A stretch of 25,382 nt of DNA, taken from positions 34,757-60,138 of the forward strand of contig CAAAJI010000322.1 of NCBI GenBank assembly GCA_900642245.1, read 5' to 3'. The stretch is from Fragilaria radians. Lineage: Eukaryota > Bacillariophyta > Fragilariophyceae > Fragilariales > Fragilariaceae. The notes beneath the pieces are model-generated. The model searched no databases, was not told the origin of the DNA, and was given only the letters and a program-made list of their open reading frames with translations. Positions 10,886 through 19,421 of this stretch are shown here, piece after piece. Position 1 is the stretch's first letter. Every line of letters starts with the position of its first letter. The translations under genes were made by a program, and so were the position numbers.

Positions 10886-12560
10886 GCCAGAATTATCATT
10901 GCTAAAGATACGGGATACTATCAAACAAACTAACCCAAAATTTTGACGAGAGAAGAAGAACTCTTGTAGCAGCAAGTATTCAGAATTGCTGTAACAGAAG
11001 AAATGAATGTCATATTGTTAAATATTATGTTTTTGGAGGTTGAATATATTTGACATTCTACAAAATAACTTAGGCTACAGCCTGTTTTCGTAAAGAAGAG
11101 TCATACCCGTTCTAACAAGCGATCATGCATGAACAAAACCACAAGTTATGAACTTGACACAATGGTTGCTTTCATATTTTGATAAATCTATTTGCAGTGT
11201 AACATATTGTACACATTGTGAGTCAAATAATTGTCACAACAAGCATGGCTCACACTGTATGATATAACATTTATAATGCTACAATTTTATCAAATGTTTA
11301 CCCTTGATTTTTGATACAAAGGAAATTCTTATTATGGTCTTGGATGGTCTCTTTCTGAAGCTTTCATCAAAGTCTGTTCTTACTGTTTTGTTACACTTTC
11401 TCCCTCTATTCCCTCAAAGATCCCAGCCACTCCTGCTGGCGTTGATGACAAGGACAATGGATGCACTAAGGATGTAAAACAGGAGAGTGCATTTCAAAAT
11501 TACAAAATCCAGGAAGATGATTGGACTGCGAGGGCCTTCGTGTATTCGAGTGAAGATTCCATCACTGGAGTTGTCCAGAAGGCCCTAGAACCGTGTTTTT
11601 GACGCTTACAAATAAAAAACAATTCTAGACCATGCAAAAATTCATATACTCTGAGATGAGTAAAATCAAGGAAATTTTATCGTATTCAAGATATACAAGA
11701 ATCATATACTTATACCCATTTCAGTTGTACCAATAAGTGTAGAAAACACGATTTATATATTGTGATATATTGTGTATGAACTAGAGTAGAGGGTATAAAA
11801 TATTTATACCGAGGCATATTCCAAAGTGTAAGCAATAAATATTCGAAATATTCGAAATATTCCAGCCGTTGCTATTTATTTCGGAGATACATGTAAATCT
11901 CAAATTATTCCGGACAATTCTCTTATCAGGAAGGTCCTATATCTTGAGGTTAAATCATCAAAAGTCAATTCTAACATATTGAGATAGTCTTTATATTTAA
12001 CTTTACAAGTGAATAGCAGACTAGTTAGATTGTGTCATAGCTTTGAGTTGTCTCGGTTTCAAGTCCTCCTTATGTATTTGCGTAAATTATGCTATTTATT
12101 TAGCTTTTCCGTTGAGGTAAATCTCAAGTTGTCAACGTCAATTGTGGTTGTACTTCAGCTTTCACAGACTACAATTATTTTCTCCCAATTTTGACTTCAA
12201 GTCCGCTGTACTTCTTAAATACTCCGGCTGCAATTACTTTCTTCCAACTTTCAAATTCCACATTTGGCATGAAACTTTTTGTTTCCAAGTTCTTCGTTTA
12301 GAGTTAAAATACTTTTAACTTTTCACATTTGAAATTACTTGTCAATTTTACAACTAACCGTCTAGCTTCACTTGAACAGCTACTGATGAACTTTATAGAA
12401 TGACAATTTACCACAGCATTGTTTAAGTTTTTTCATCTTCTATCTTCAACTTAATAGAATTATTCTCATTGTGAATTCAAATTAATAAATGGCATTTTCC
12501 CTAATGGAAACTGATCAAAGAATTAGGAGGTCTGCAAGAATAAGTAAGACATCACAAGGT
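10886..12560. other. AT-rich intergenic region upstream of the SET-like gene
   Basis: Apart from the open stretch at 11315-11602, I see no gene. The sequence contains a small 9-bp tandem repeat (ATATTCGAA, about 11839-11863) and several TATATA-rich runs. The region ends at the outer edge of the Copia LTR. Confidence 0.5.
11315..11602 (+). pseudogene. unidentified 95-codon open stretch without start codon, possible exon or gene remnant
   Basis: The plus frame is open from just after a TGA at 11312 to a TGA at 11600-11602 and contains no ATG. It includes protein-like segments such as SKIPATPAGVDDKDNGCTK and YKIQEDDWTARAFVYSS, with balanced composition and higher GC than the surrounding AT-rich DNA. 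I do not recognise the family. It could be an internal exon of a gene I cannot assemble, a decayed host gene, or a retroelement gag fragment. No acceptor or donor pair with coding sequence on both sides was found. Confidence 0.3.
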
Positions 12561-12695
12561 GTATTAGCAAGTCTTCTATTCAGATGGTAAAGATATGAAG
12601 AGAGTTGATAGCACACACAAGATGCACTAATAGTTGTGATTACTAAATTACTCTTCACTTATTGCTGACTTGCGAACTTGCTGATTCACATTCTT

Positions 12696-12946
12696 TATAA
12701 GAAATAGATAGAGTCGACCTATCACAGTAGAGAACCAAAAAATTATCAGTCATCCGTACAACGGTACAACTACTAGAAATAGGCAGTAACATATAAGTGT
12801 TAGTATAACAGGAGTCAGCAGTAACCGGCAATTACTGCAAGTGGTTACAGAAAATCATTTTTTCTGTGCCTTCGTGGGTTCGAATCCCACTGCTACCGCT
12901 TGTTACTTACCATTAATAGTAGTTGGACTGAATGTGGATTCTTATA
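12696..12946 (+). repeat. TRIM copy A, left terminal repeat (5' LTR)
   Basis: 251 bp, exact edges set by comparison with the right repeat: the shared sequence starts at TATAAGAA and stops at TTCTTATA, with different bases beyond. The tRNA-like module occupies offsets 87-203. Confidence 0.92.
12782..12898 (+). other. tRNA-like module 1 (in left repeat of TRIM copy A)
   Basis: 117 nt that can be drawn as a cloverleaf. Acceptor GGCAGTA pairs with TGCTACC (12891-12897) at six of seven positions. The D arm is TATA-AGTGTTAG-TATA (12792-12807). The anticodon arm is a 7-bp stem GCAGTAA/TTACTGC around the 7-nt loop CCGGCAA (12825-12831), with GGC in anticodon position but C where U33 is expected. A long variable-arm hairpin ACAGAAAA/TTTTCTGT lies at 12847-12867. 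The T arm GTGGG-TTCGAAT-CCCAC (12874-12890) is perfect. GGTTCGAATCC (12877-12887) is an exact Pol III B box. The T arm resembles tRNA-Leu, but the extra bases around the anticodon arm and the missing U33 argue against a working tRNA. Confidence 0.8.
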
Positions 12947-13140
12947 GTTTATCAGACCCACGACTGAACTAGCATGGCTTTGGCATGATTGAAGAGTATC
13001 TGTAGGACTGGCCATCTGCGGTATGAAGGTCATAATTAAGGACGTCACAGTAATTAGAAGCAAAAAGTTCTCACAATAGAATGAGGACGGCATTCCTTAG
13101 GTTCCAGTGGTTAATTAGAATCCAAAAATATAATATGCAA

Positions 13141-13157
13141 CCCCCCCCCCCCCCCCC
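13141..13157. repeat. poly(C) run of 17
   Basis: An uninterrupted run of 17 C inside TRIM copy A. Copy B has the short interrupted CCCACCCCACC at the same place, so the run expanded after the copies diverged, or its length is an assembly artefact. Confidence 0.95.
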
Positions 13158-13419
13158 AACCATAAATAATTGCATATGTAAGTGTATCAAGAGCTAGAAC
13201 TACATTTGGAGGACTAGGTATACATGAGACAAAAAAATTCCTACCCCTAAGTTGCAAAGGGCATAGGTCATTATGGCACTAGATAAGGTTTGGAAGTAAT
13301 GTCCAGTAGGCACGCCAGGGTAAGACCTCAAAACTACCTGTGACTAGCTGCAGTAGACAGGTTATACAAAGGAGAAGGAAACTGATCCTCAAGATTCTTG
13401 ATTCCTCAGTTTAGGGGAG

Positions 13420-13670
13420 TATAAGAAATAGATAGAGTTGACCTATCACACTAGAGAACCAAAAAATTATCAGTCATTTGTACAACGGTACAACTACTAG
13501 AAATAGGCAGTAACATATAAGTGTTAGTATGACAGGAGTCAGCAGTAACCGGCAATTACTGTAAGTGGTTACAGAAAATCATCTTTTCTGTGCCATCATG
13601 GGTTTGAATCCCACTGCTACCGCTTGTTACTTACCATTAATAGTAGTTAGACTGAATGTAGATTCTCATA
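13420..13670 (+). repeat. TRIM copy A, right terminal repeat (3' LTR)
   Basis: 251 bp, same length as the left repeat with no indels. It begins directly after the purine tract TTTAGGGGAG and ends TTCTCATA, one base changed from the perfect inverted end. Confidence 0.92.
13506..13622 (+). other. tRNA-like module 2 (in right repeat of TRIM copy A)
   Basis: 117 nt, the same fold as module 1. The T arm is ATGGG-TTTGAAT-CCCAC, so the B box has one change. The anticodon loop is again CCGGCAA, and the variable hairpin has loop TCATC with the 8-bp stem intact. Confidence 0.78.
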
Positions 13671-13706
13671 TTCTTTGTGAAAATCCATATATCCTTAATG
13701 ATTAAT

Positions 13707-14257
13707 CTAAACAAATAAATTTCTAATATGAATGAGCGTAAGGGATATTCCAATGCCCTCCCTAGACCAAAACGTGCATTCATTCCTAAAATCTTCAATA
13801 CTCCCAAGAAATTTCATCGTATGTTTCTCGTAGATCTCCTGGTTCACATTCTTTGTAAAAATATCAGAGTCATTGTCACTGGACGTCACAATTCAACTCT
13901 TAGAATTCTGTCTTCCACATTCTCTCTGATAAAGTGATACCTGGTATCAACGTGCCTGCTACGTACGCCGGTTGAGGAATTTTGACTCATAAATTAGGCG
14001 CCAACGTTATTGGTTTTCACCACAGTTGGAAGTTCTGCTTCTATTCCAATGTCATTAAGAATGAAATAGATGAATCTAATCTCCTTGACTGCTTCTGACA
14101 TCGCAACGTATTCCGCCTCGCTGATGGATAGAGTTACTCCTCTTTGCGCCTTTGAACGCCAACAAACAGGTAGGTTTTGGATATAAACAGTGAAACCTGT
14201 GACACAAATCCTCATTTTTGGATCTCCAGCCCAATCACTGTCCGAGAATACTTTCAA
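13707..14257 (-). pseudogene. Copia pol, RNase H domain and C-terminus
   Basis: At 14257-13994 the minus strand encodes VFSDSDWAGD and LSISEAEYVAMSEA, the first and second acidic motifs of Copia RNase H (removes the RNA strand during reverse transcription). A second frame from 13889 gives SSDNDSDIFTKNVNQEIYEK, the usual last block of Copia pol. The two are out of frame and a stop follows NNVGA, so the polyprotein is broken. The purine tract and 3' LTR follow directly. Confidence 0.88.
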
Positions 14258-15709
14258 TTTTTAATGTCAAAACTTGGTTGAATTTTCAAGCAGTAATTTT
14301 TGGTGTCCAAACCGAATTTTACAATGCAAAGCATCGCCTGGTAAGTCCCATATGTTGCTTTATCCATACACTTTGACAACTCTCTCGCTGCAGTGCTTAA
14401 ATCAGGTCTTGAGTATTTATTTAAATATAGAAGCATACCAACTCCTGATTGATAGTTTTTCTGCAAACTCTCGTGAATAGTATCACAATCTTGATCCGGA
14501 CGAGTTATTTTGAACCTCAGAGTTCCTGGAGTTTCATAGATTCTCTTATCAGAGACTTCATCGCCAAACTTATCAATTAGTTTGTTGATTAAATGAGGTT
14601 GAAGGATCAAAATTTCACGCTTATTGATGTCTTCAATAACCCGACAACTTAAATAATCCTTCAGGTTTCTTTCGACCTTCAAAGAAATACCCTTTAGTTC
14701 CAAGTCATCAATCAACTTCTGGATGTCTTTATCCTTGCCTAGAACAAGACAATCATCAACATAGATTCCAATGATCATGAGATTTGTTTGATTTCTTTTG
14801 CTCAACAAACAAGTGTTTGATTTATTTTCGGAAAATCAAAGGTCTTTAAGCTCACAAATTTACCTTTTATAAAACTCTCTAGCTCTCTGAACTAGTCCGT
14901 AGATGGTTTCTTTAGTCGTAGGCATTGTTGCTTTTGATATCCATACCATTTGGAGCGTTCATTTATACCTCTTCACTTAGTTTGCCGTGTAAAAAAGCCG
15001 TTTCAACATCAATTATTGATGCTTGAAGTCCCCACATTATCTTCACAATAAGAATAATACAAAAACTTACATCGTTAATGACATGGGCAAAACTTTCATA
15101 AAAATCAATCCCTGGAATTTGGCTATAACCGCAGGCGACCAATCTAGCTCGAAATATGCAGTTCCTTTTAATCTTAAAAATCCACTTGCACTTGATAGTT
15201 CTCCTTCCTTCAGGAACATCTTCTTTATTAATGACCTCCCATTCTTTCTTATTGTCTATATCACCTAATTCTTTGTTGATTGCAGCTCTCCATAACTCAC
15301 GGTGCTTTGAGTTGGGATGATTCCACGCGTTGTCGAAGGTAGTAGGTTCTAATTTGGAGGGAGAAATATTAAACAAGGCAATATTCGCTTGATCCAAGAG
15401 AATCCCTCTTTCTTGTTCAATATTTTTGATTAATCTTGATGCTTCTGGGTTATAGCTGCTCTCTAATTGCTTCAACTGACGATATACCTTATCTTTAGCT
15501 CTTTCATTCAATGCAGGTTGTTGATTAGATGAAATGTCTTGATGAACTATCTTATTCTCTGTTGGTTTTGCCATGAAATCATCATCATCATCATCAACAA
15601 CAACAATCCTTTCAGTAGATTCCTGCATCTTTGACCATGTCTTGAAGTTTCTTTCTAACCACATGACATCTCTAGAGGTGATTATCCTCTTAGATTCAAG
15701 GTTTAGCAT
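14254..15709 (-). pseudogene. Copia pol, reverse transcriptase domain
   Basis: The first segment (15709-14963) contains WRAAINKELGDIDNKKEWEV, then KCKWIFKIKRN and IIDVETAFLHGKL, the conserved N-terminal RT blocks including the first catalytic Asp. The second segment (14808-14254) has IGIYVDDCLVLG, the YVDD active site, and the usual block PDLSTAARELSK. Between them, frameshifted sequence still encodes ETIYGLVQRAREFYKR. Stops at the ends of both ORFs show decay, although the catalytic residues survive. Confidence 0.92.
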
Positions 15710-16477
15710 TCGAAAACGTCATTTGAATGATCAACGGAATATCCCATAAACATACACGTGGTTCCACAATTTGTTAACTTTCCTTGAATATCAGATTTAG
15801 TGGTAACGACTCCCATTTCTCCAAATGGTCTCAAACTGGAAGGTAACTTGGGTGTACTTCCTAGTAGTAACTGATAGGGACACTTATCTTGACCCTTAAG
15901 GGATGTAATGTTGGAAAAGAAAGTGAGAGTGCTTGCACATTCAGACCATACCCCAGATCTGACTTCATTTTCTAGCCCTGCATCATTCAACATTGTACGG
16001 ATTTGACAGTAGAGAGTCTGGAATTTCCTCTCAACTTTACCATTTCTTTGTGGAGTCTTTGGTCCAGAGAACTCAAGTTTAATTGATTCACCATTTAGAC
16101 AACACTAGTTGTGAAAGGTCTTGTTCTCCACAGAGTCGTCGCACCGAATGTATTTAACTTCAACTCCAGCAATTTTTAAAGCATTCAATAGTGTGTTCAT
16201 ATTATCTTTCAAGTCAATCTTTGATTTCAAGAAAAGGCTCCAACAATAATCACTATAATCATCAACAACAAGGGCCCAGAATCTAGATCCACCATAGCTA
16301 GCATTTTTAATGGAGCTAATGTCAATGTAAAGCCTTTCACCAGGAATTTGACTACTTCCTTTCCACTCTTTCCTAACATTCTTCTGTCTAGCTTTTGAAA
16401 TCGCGCATTCTTCACATGTCTTAAATTCACCAAACAATTTGAGACCATGGATCTTAGCCGTCCTTTCCAACCTATCT
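15703..16477 (-). pseudogene. Copia pol, integrase core and C-terminal region
   Basis: The minus strand encodes FKTCEECAISKARQ (end of the zinc-binding region), YIDISSIKNASYGGSRFWAL (first catalytic Asp) and YIRCDDSVENKTF (second Asp). After a stop at about 16105 another frame gives SGPKTPQRNGKVERKF with the catalytic Glu. Segment 15993-15703 continues with SGVWSECASTLTFFSNI and the Pro-rich GSTPKLPSSLRPFGE. TRIM copy B interrupts the N-terminal part at 16478. Confidence 0.9.
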
Positions 16478-16721
16478 TATAAGAAGAAGATAGAGTCGAC
16501 CTATCACAAGAATCACCAGTCACTTGTACTACGGTACAACTACTAGAAATGGGAAGTAACATATAAGTGTTAGTATGACAGGAGTCAGTAGTAACCTGCA
16601 ATTACTGTAGTTGGTTACAGAAAATCATCTTTTCTGCACCGTCGTGGGTTCGAATCCCACTGCTACCACTTGTCGCTTACAAGTAATAGTAGTTAGACTG
16701 AATGAAATGTTGATTCTTATA
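16478..16721 (+). repeat. TRIM copy B, left terminal repeat (5' LTR)
   Basis: 244 bp bounded by TATAAGAA and TTCTTATA. It is shorter than the copy A repeats because of indels outside the tRNA-like module. Confidence 0.9.
16552..16668 (+). other. tRNA-like module 3 (in left repeat of TRIM copy B)
   Basis: 117 nt. The T arm and B box are perfect. The anticodon stem is TAGTAA/TTACTG with one T-G wobble, around loop CCTGCAA (TGC in anticodon position). The acceptor is GGAAGTA against TGCTACC. The 3' base is A rather than G. Confidence 0.78.
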
Positions 16722-17200
16722 GTTTATCAGACCCACGACTGAACCAGCACGGCTTCGGCATGATTGAAGAGTATCTGAAGGACTGGCCATCCACGGTATG
16801 AAGGTCATTGTTAAGGACGTCACAGTAAGAAGAAGCGAAAAGACCCCACTGTTGTAAGAGGACTGCATTCCTTAGGTTCCGGTGGCAAAATACAAGAAAC
16901 CAACAATTAAATATGCAACCCACCCCACCAAAAAATATCGCATGTGTAAGTGTATCAAGAGCTAGGACTACACATTCGAGAGGACTAGGTATACATGAGA
17001 CGGAAAAAATTCCTACCCCTAAGCTGCAAAGGGCATAGGTCATTATGGCATAGATAGGTTCGGAAGTAATGTCCGGTAGGCACGCCAGGGTAAGACCTCA
17101 AAACTACCTGTGACTAGCTGAAGTAGGCAGGGTAAACAACCAATAAAAAGCATAAGAGGAAACTGCTCCTCAAGTTCCTTGATTCCTCAGTTTAGGGGAG

Positions 17201-17441
17201 TATAAGAAGAAGATAGAGTTGACCTATCACAAGAATCACCAGTCAATTGTACAACAGTACAACTACTAGAAATGGGCAGTGACATATAAGTGTTAGTATG
17301 ACAGGAGTCAGCAGTAGCCGGCAATTACTGTAGTTGGTTACAGAAAATCATCTTTTCTGTACCGTCGTGGGTTCGAATCCCACTGCTACCGCTTGTTACT
17401 AACCATAAATAGTAGTATGACTAAAAATGTAGATTCTTATA
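17201..17441 (+). repeat. TRIM copy B, right terminal repeat (3' LTR)
   Basis: 241 bp, starts right after TTTAGGGGAG and ends TTCTTATA before the target duplication TATCT. Confidence 0.9.
17275..17391 (+). other. tRNA-like module 4 (in right repeat of TRIM copy B)
   Basis: 117 nt. The T arm and B box are perfect. The anticodon stem CAGTAG/TTACTG has a wobble next to loop CCGGCAA. Acceptor GGCAGTG against TGCTACC has a terminal wobble. The fold is kept despite several substitutions. Confidence 0.78.
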
Positions 17442-17955
17442 TATCTGAACCGCAATGCCCTAACATTTTATGAAACTTATTAATCTCAATTCCCTTCTTG
17501 GAAATGCCATTCAAAACAGTGTAAGCAACAGGATTGTCACAGGGACTCATTTATATTCCCGAAACTGTTCCATCTTTAGCTTTGAAGAATCTGTCAAATG
17601 TGATCTTATCCAACCCCTTACTTGATGAGATGATTATATTGTATTTGCTGATTTTGTAGCCTTTCTTCAACGCTTGATTAATGCTGAATAAATTAACCCA
17701 AAGGTCAGGGACATATTTAACATCTTGAAGAGTGATAGTGATGTTTGTTCCGTTGATCTGAGTGACATCTAACTTGAGGTTTCCAATCTTAGTTACAACT
17801 AAGAGATTACCATTTCCGCCTCTAATGTTTTCATGAATATCTCTAACGTCAAACATTCCTTTATCTGAAACACAATAATGTGAGCTCGCACAGCTGTCAC
17901 ATATCCAAATGTCATCATCAAACTTCTCAGCATCCGATGTTGCTGCAAAGACCAT
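17442..17955 (-). pseudogene. Copia aspartic protease and start of GAG-pre-integrase region
   Basis: From 17955 the minus strand encodes DDDIWICDSCASSHYCVSD; the active-site triad that is normally DSG or DTG reads DSC, a change expected to harm catalysis. LQDVKYVPDLWVNLFSI is the typical downstream Copia block. A TAA follows SGI, after which the frame continues with AYTVLNGISKKGIEI and HKMLGHCGSD, the pre-integrase zinc-binding HxxxGH region. TRIM copy B is inserted immediately after. Confidence 0.9.
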
Positions 17956-18015
17956 ATCTTGTGAAACAAAATTTTCTCGATCGCGATTATTGTGATTACC
18001 GTTACCAGAGGGATT

Positions 18016-18916
18016 TTAGTTTTTATTGTTTAGTTGTGAGTCCTTCTTTTTGACTTTGAGGCAGTTTTTTTTCACATGTCCTGGCTTGCAACAATAAGTG
18101 CAATAAATACTTCCACTCGTATTTCCACCGTTATTACCGCCATTTTGATTTCCTCCATTCTTGCATTGGATCAATTTATGTCCAATTTTACCACAATTTA
18201 TGTCCAATTTTACCACAATTTCTGCATTTTCCTTTGAATTGTCCACTATAAAGCGCCATTTCACCTGAAGATTCACCATTATCAACGTTTGAATGATTGT
18301 TTAATCTTCCAAAACGCAAGCTTAACTATAATCTTATTTCACTGACAGTTAATGGATCTTTCTCATCTCCAATCCTCCTTTCCAATAACGTAACCTGTAA
18401 ATTATAATCTATTGGTAGGCTATTCAACACATGGATCATGAACTGCTTTTCCGATATTTCCAAACCCATTTTTTCAAGTCTTACACTTATATCTTCCAGC
18501 TGAGTAATCCAAACTTCTGGATCTTCACCTTTCTTCAATGAAGAGTCTCTGAACTGTCTATCTGATTTAACCATAGAGGGAGCAGAAGCAGGCTCATACT
18601 TATTTTTAAGCTTTTCCCAAGCTATAGTTGCATTACCATCAGGATACTCCTTGCTCTTGCATCCCCTCACGATGTCAAATGCAATTTTTCCAAAACTGGT
18701 CTTGACATCAATTGAAGGCAATAGTTCTGTGTAAGGAATTTCGTTCCGCATTCTTCATCAAACTCTTCATCTGCCTTTGGGAATAGACAACTTTCCGATT
18801 AAAACGTCTTAAAAACCATATCTCTTGGCCTTTGCCAGAAACTTCTCACTCCAAATAGGCCATTCATCAGACTTTCCGCAGAAAGGAATCACTCTTATAG
18901 TGCTTAAATCAGTCAT
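18016..18916 (-). pseudogene. Copia gag (UBN2-type) with zinc knuckles
   Basis: The start is probably ATG at 18916 (MTDLSTIRVIPFCG, then W..W...F...A). A stop near 18810 and further shifts break the N-terminal part. The segment 18751-18326 is well conserved (FGKIAFDIVRGCKSKEYPDG, AWEKLKNKYEP, QFMIHVLNSLP, LTVSEIR). The segment 18285-18016 has the nucleocapsid: NCGKIGHKLIQC, partly destroyed by a 22-bp duplication, and YCTYCCKPGHVKKNC, a CX2CX4HX4C-type knuckle with good spacing. Gag would form the particle that packages element RNA. Confidence 0.9.
18177..18220. repeat. 22-bp tandem duplication in the gag zinc-knuckle region
   Basis: The unit TATGTCCAATTTTACCACAA plus TT occurs at 18177-18198 and 18199-18220. 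The length is not a multiple of three, so it shifts the frame in the middle of the first zinc knuckle and by itself disables gag. Confidence 0.88.
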
Positions 18917-19025
18917 CGTGACTCAGAACATGAATGCTGAATGAATGAAAGAATTGATCAAAAAATATTCCCAAGATCAACACAAAACAATGAATAGAAC
19001 AGACAATTAGGTACCACGTTTAAAC

Positions 19026-19240
19026 GTGTTAGCAAGTCTTCTATTCAGATGGTAAGAAGATGAAGAGAGTTAAAAGCACACACGAGATGCACTAAAAGCT
19101 GTGATTACTAATAATTATCTTTTCCTAATCACTGACGTATTAACTTCCTGACTCACACATTTCATCAATTATAAATATCCCTAATGGATAACCTAAACAT
19201 ATAAAAACTAATATTGAATGAACGTAAGTGATACATACAA
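19026..19240 (-). repeat. Copia LTR, central copy shared by two elements
   Basis: About 215 bp matching the other two LTRs (TGTTAGCAAGTCTTCTATTC at the left edge) but the most diverged at its right edge. On its left lies the gag leader with TGGTACC, so it is the 5' LTR of the main element. On its right lies a purine tract (minus-strand CTAGAGAGGGTC), so it is also the 3' LTR of the deleted copy. Confidence 0.85.
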
Positions 19241-19421
19241 GACCCTCTCTAGACCAAAACGTTCATTCACTCCTAAAATCTTAAATACTCCCGAGAAATG
19301 TTATTGCATGTTTCAGCAGATGCGAATGGCAAATGAATGAAAAGGTAATGATAAGTATTCCCAAATAAATGTTCAAATATGACAATGAATAGAAATGACA
19401 ATTAGGTACCCACATTTAAAC
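19241..19421 (-). mobile_element. internal stub of a second Copia copy (pol tail joined to gag leader)
   Basis: 181 bp. The left part matches the region just inside the 3' LTR of the main element (purine tract, then CCAAAACGTTCATTCACTCC). The right part matches the leader between 5' LTR and gag. The join is near 19318-19325. Nearly the whole coding region has been lost. Confidence 0.8.

Larger units (their letters stand above)
12696..13670 (+). mobile_element. TRIM-like element copy A with tRNA-like sequence in its terminal repeats
   Basis: A 975-bp element. The terminal direct repeats, 12696-12946 and 13420-13670, are both 251 bp and differ at about 13 positions by hand count. Each repeat starts TATAAGAA and ends TTCTTATA (TTCTCATA at the right end), an 8-bp inverted pair. 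The element is flanked by TTCTT at 12691-12695 and 13671-13675, a 5-bp target duplication; the empty site is visible in the homologous LTR near 19548. The 473-bp interior has no credible ORF. It begins GTTTATCAGACCC, sharing TATCAGA with the plant-type initiator-Met primer-binding site, and ends TTTAGGGGAG, a purine-rich tract exactly abutting the right repeat. These features define a non-autonomous LTR element of TRIM type on the plus strand. It contains a run of 17 C. Confidence 0.9.
12561..13754 (-). repeat. Copia 3' LTR, interrupted by a TRIM-like element
   Basis: The two halves (12561-12695 and about 13676-13754) together match the LTRs at 19026-19240 and 19422-19635; for example, TTAGCAAGTCTTCTATTCAG and GGATATTCCAAT are shared with the right-hand copy. 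The usual TGTTAG edge is mutated to TATTAG here. The 980 bp between the halves are the TRIM-like element plus its duplicated target TTCTT. The uninterrupted counterpart at about 19548 gives the empty site directly. Confidence 0.9.
16478..17441 (+). mobile_element. TRIM-like element copy B with tRNA-like sequence in its terminal repeats
   Basis: A 964-bp element of the same family as copy A. Terminal repeats are 16478-16721 (244 bp) and 17201-17441 (241 bp), both TATAAGAA...TTCTTATA. The flanks TATCT at 16473-16477 and 17442-17446 are a perfect 5-bp target duplication. Removing the element and one TATCT rejoins the Copia frame through HKMLGHCGSDRLERTAKIHG, so the insertion point is proven by the host protein motif. 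The interior begins GTTTATCAGACCC and ends TTTAGGGGAG as in copy A and has no ORF of its own. The two repeats differ by roughly 20 changes, so the insertion is not recent. Confidence 0.92.

Noticed and set aside
12782..12898. A functional nuclear tRNA gene
   Set aside because: It occurs four times, always at the same place in a mobile terminal repeat; it lacks U33, has extra bases around the anticodon arm, an acceptor mismatch and an internal T run. It is annotated as tRNA-like instead.
12893..13093. ORFs of 60-108 codons inside the TRIM elements (also 16677-17043)
   Set aside because: They run across LTR edges and the interior, have no motifs, and differ in frame and length between the two copies.
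12696..13670. Tandem SINEs rather than an LTR element
   Set aside because: Target duplications flank the whole 975 bp, not each 251-bp repeat. The interior is shared between both insertions, begins with a PBS-like and ends with a PPT-like sequence, and there is no poly(A) or T-rich SINE tail.
16227..16601. 124-codon minus-strand ORF
   Set aside because: It crosses the junction between the Copia integrase and the TRIM left repeat in a frame that is not the integrase frame; it is an artefact of the insertion.
13141..18220. CRISPR array or phage-like repeat system
   Set aside because: The repeats are terminal repeats of retroelements with target duplications; there are no regular spacers, and the genes are eukaryotic with introns.
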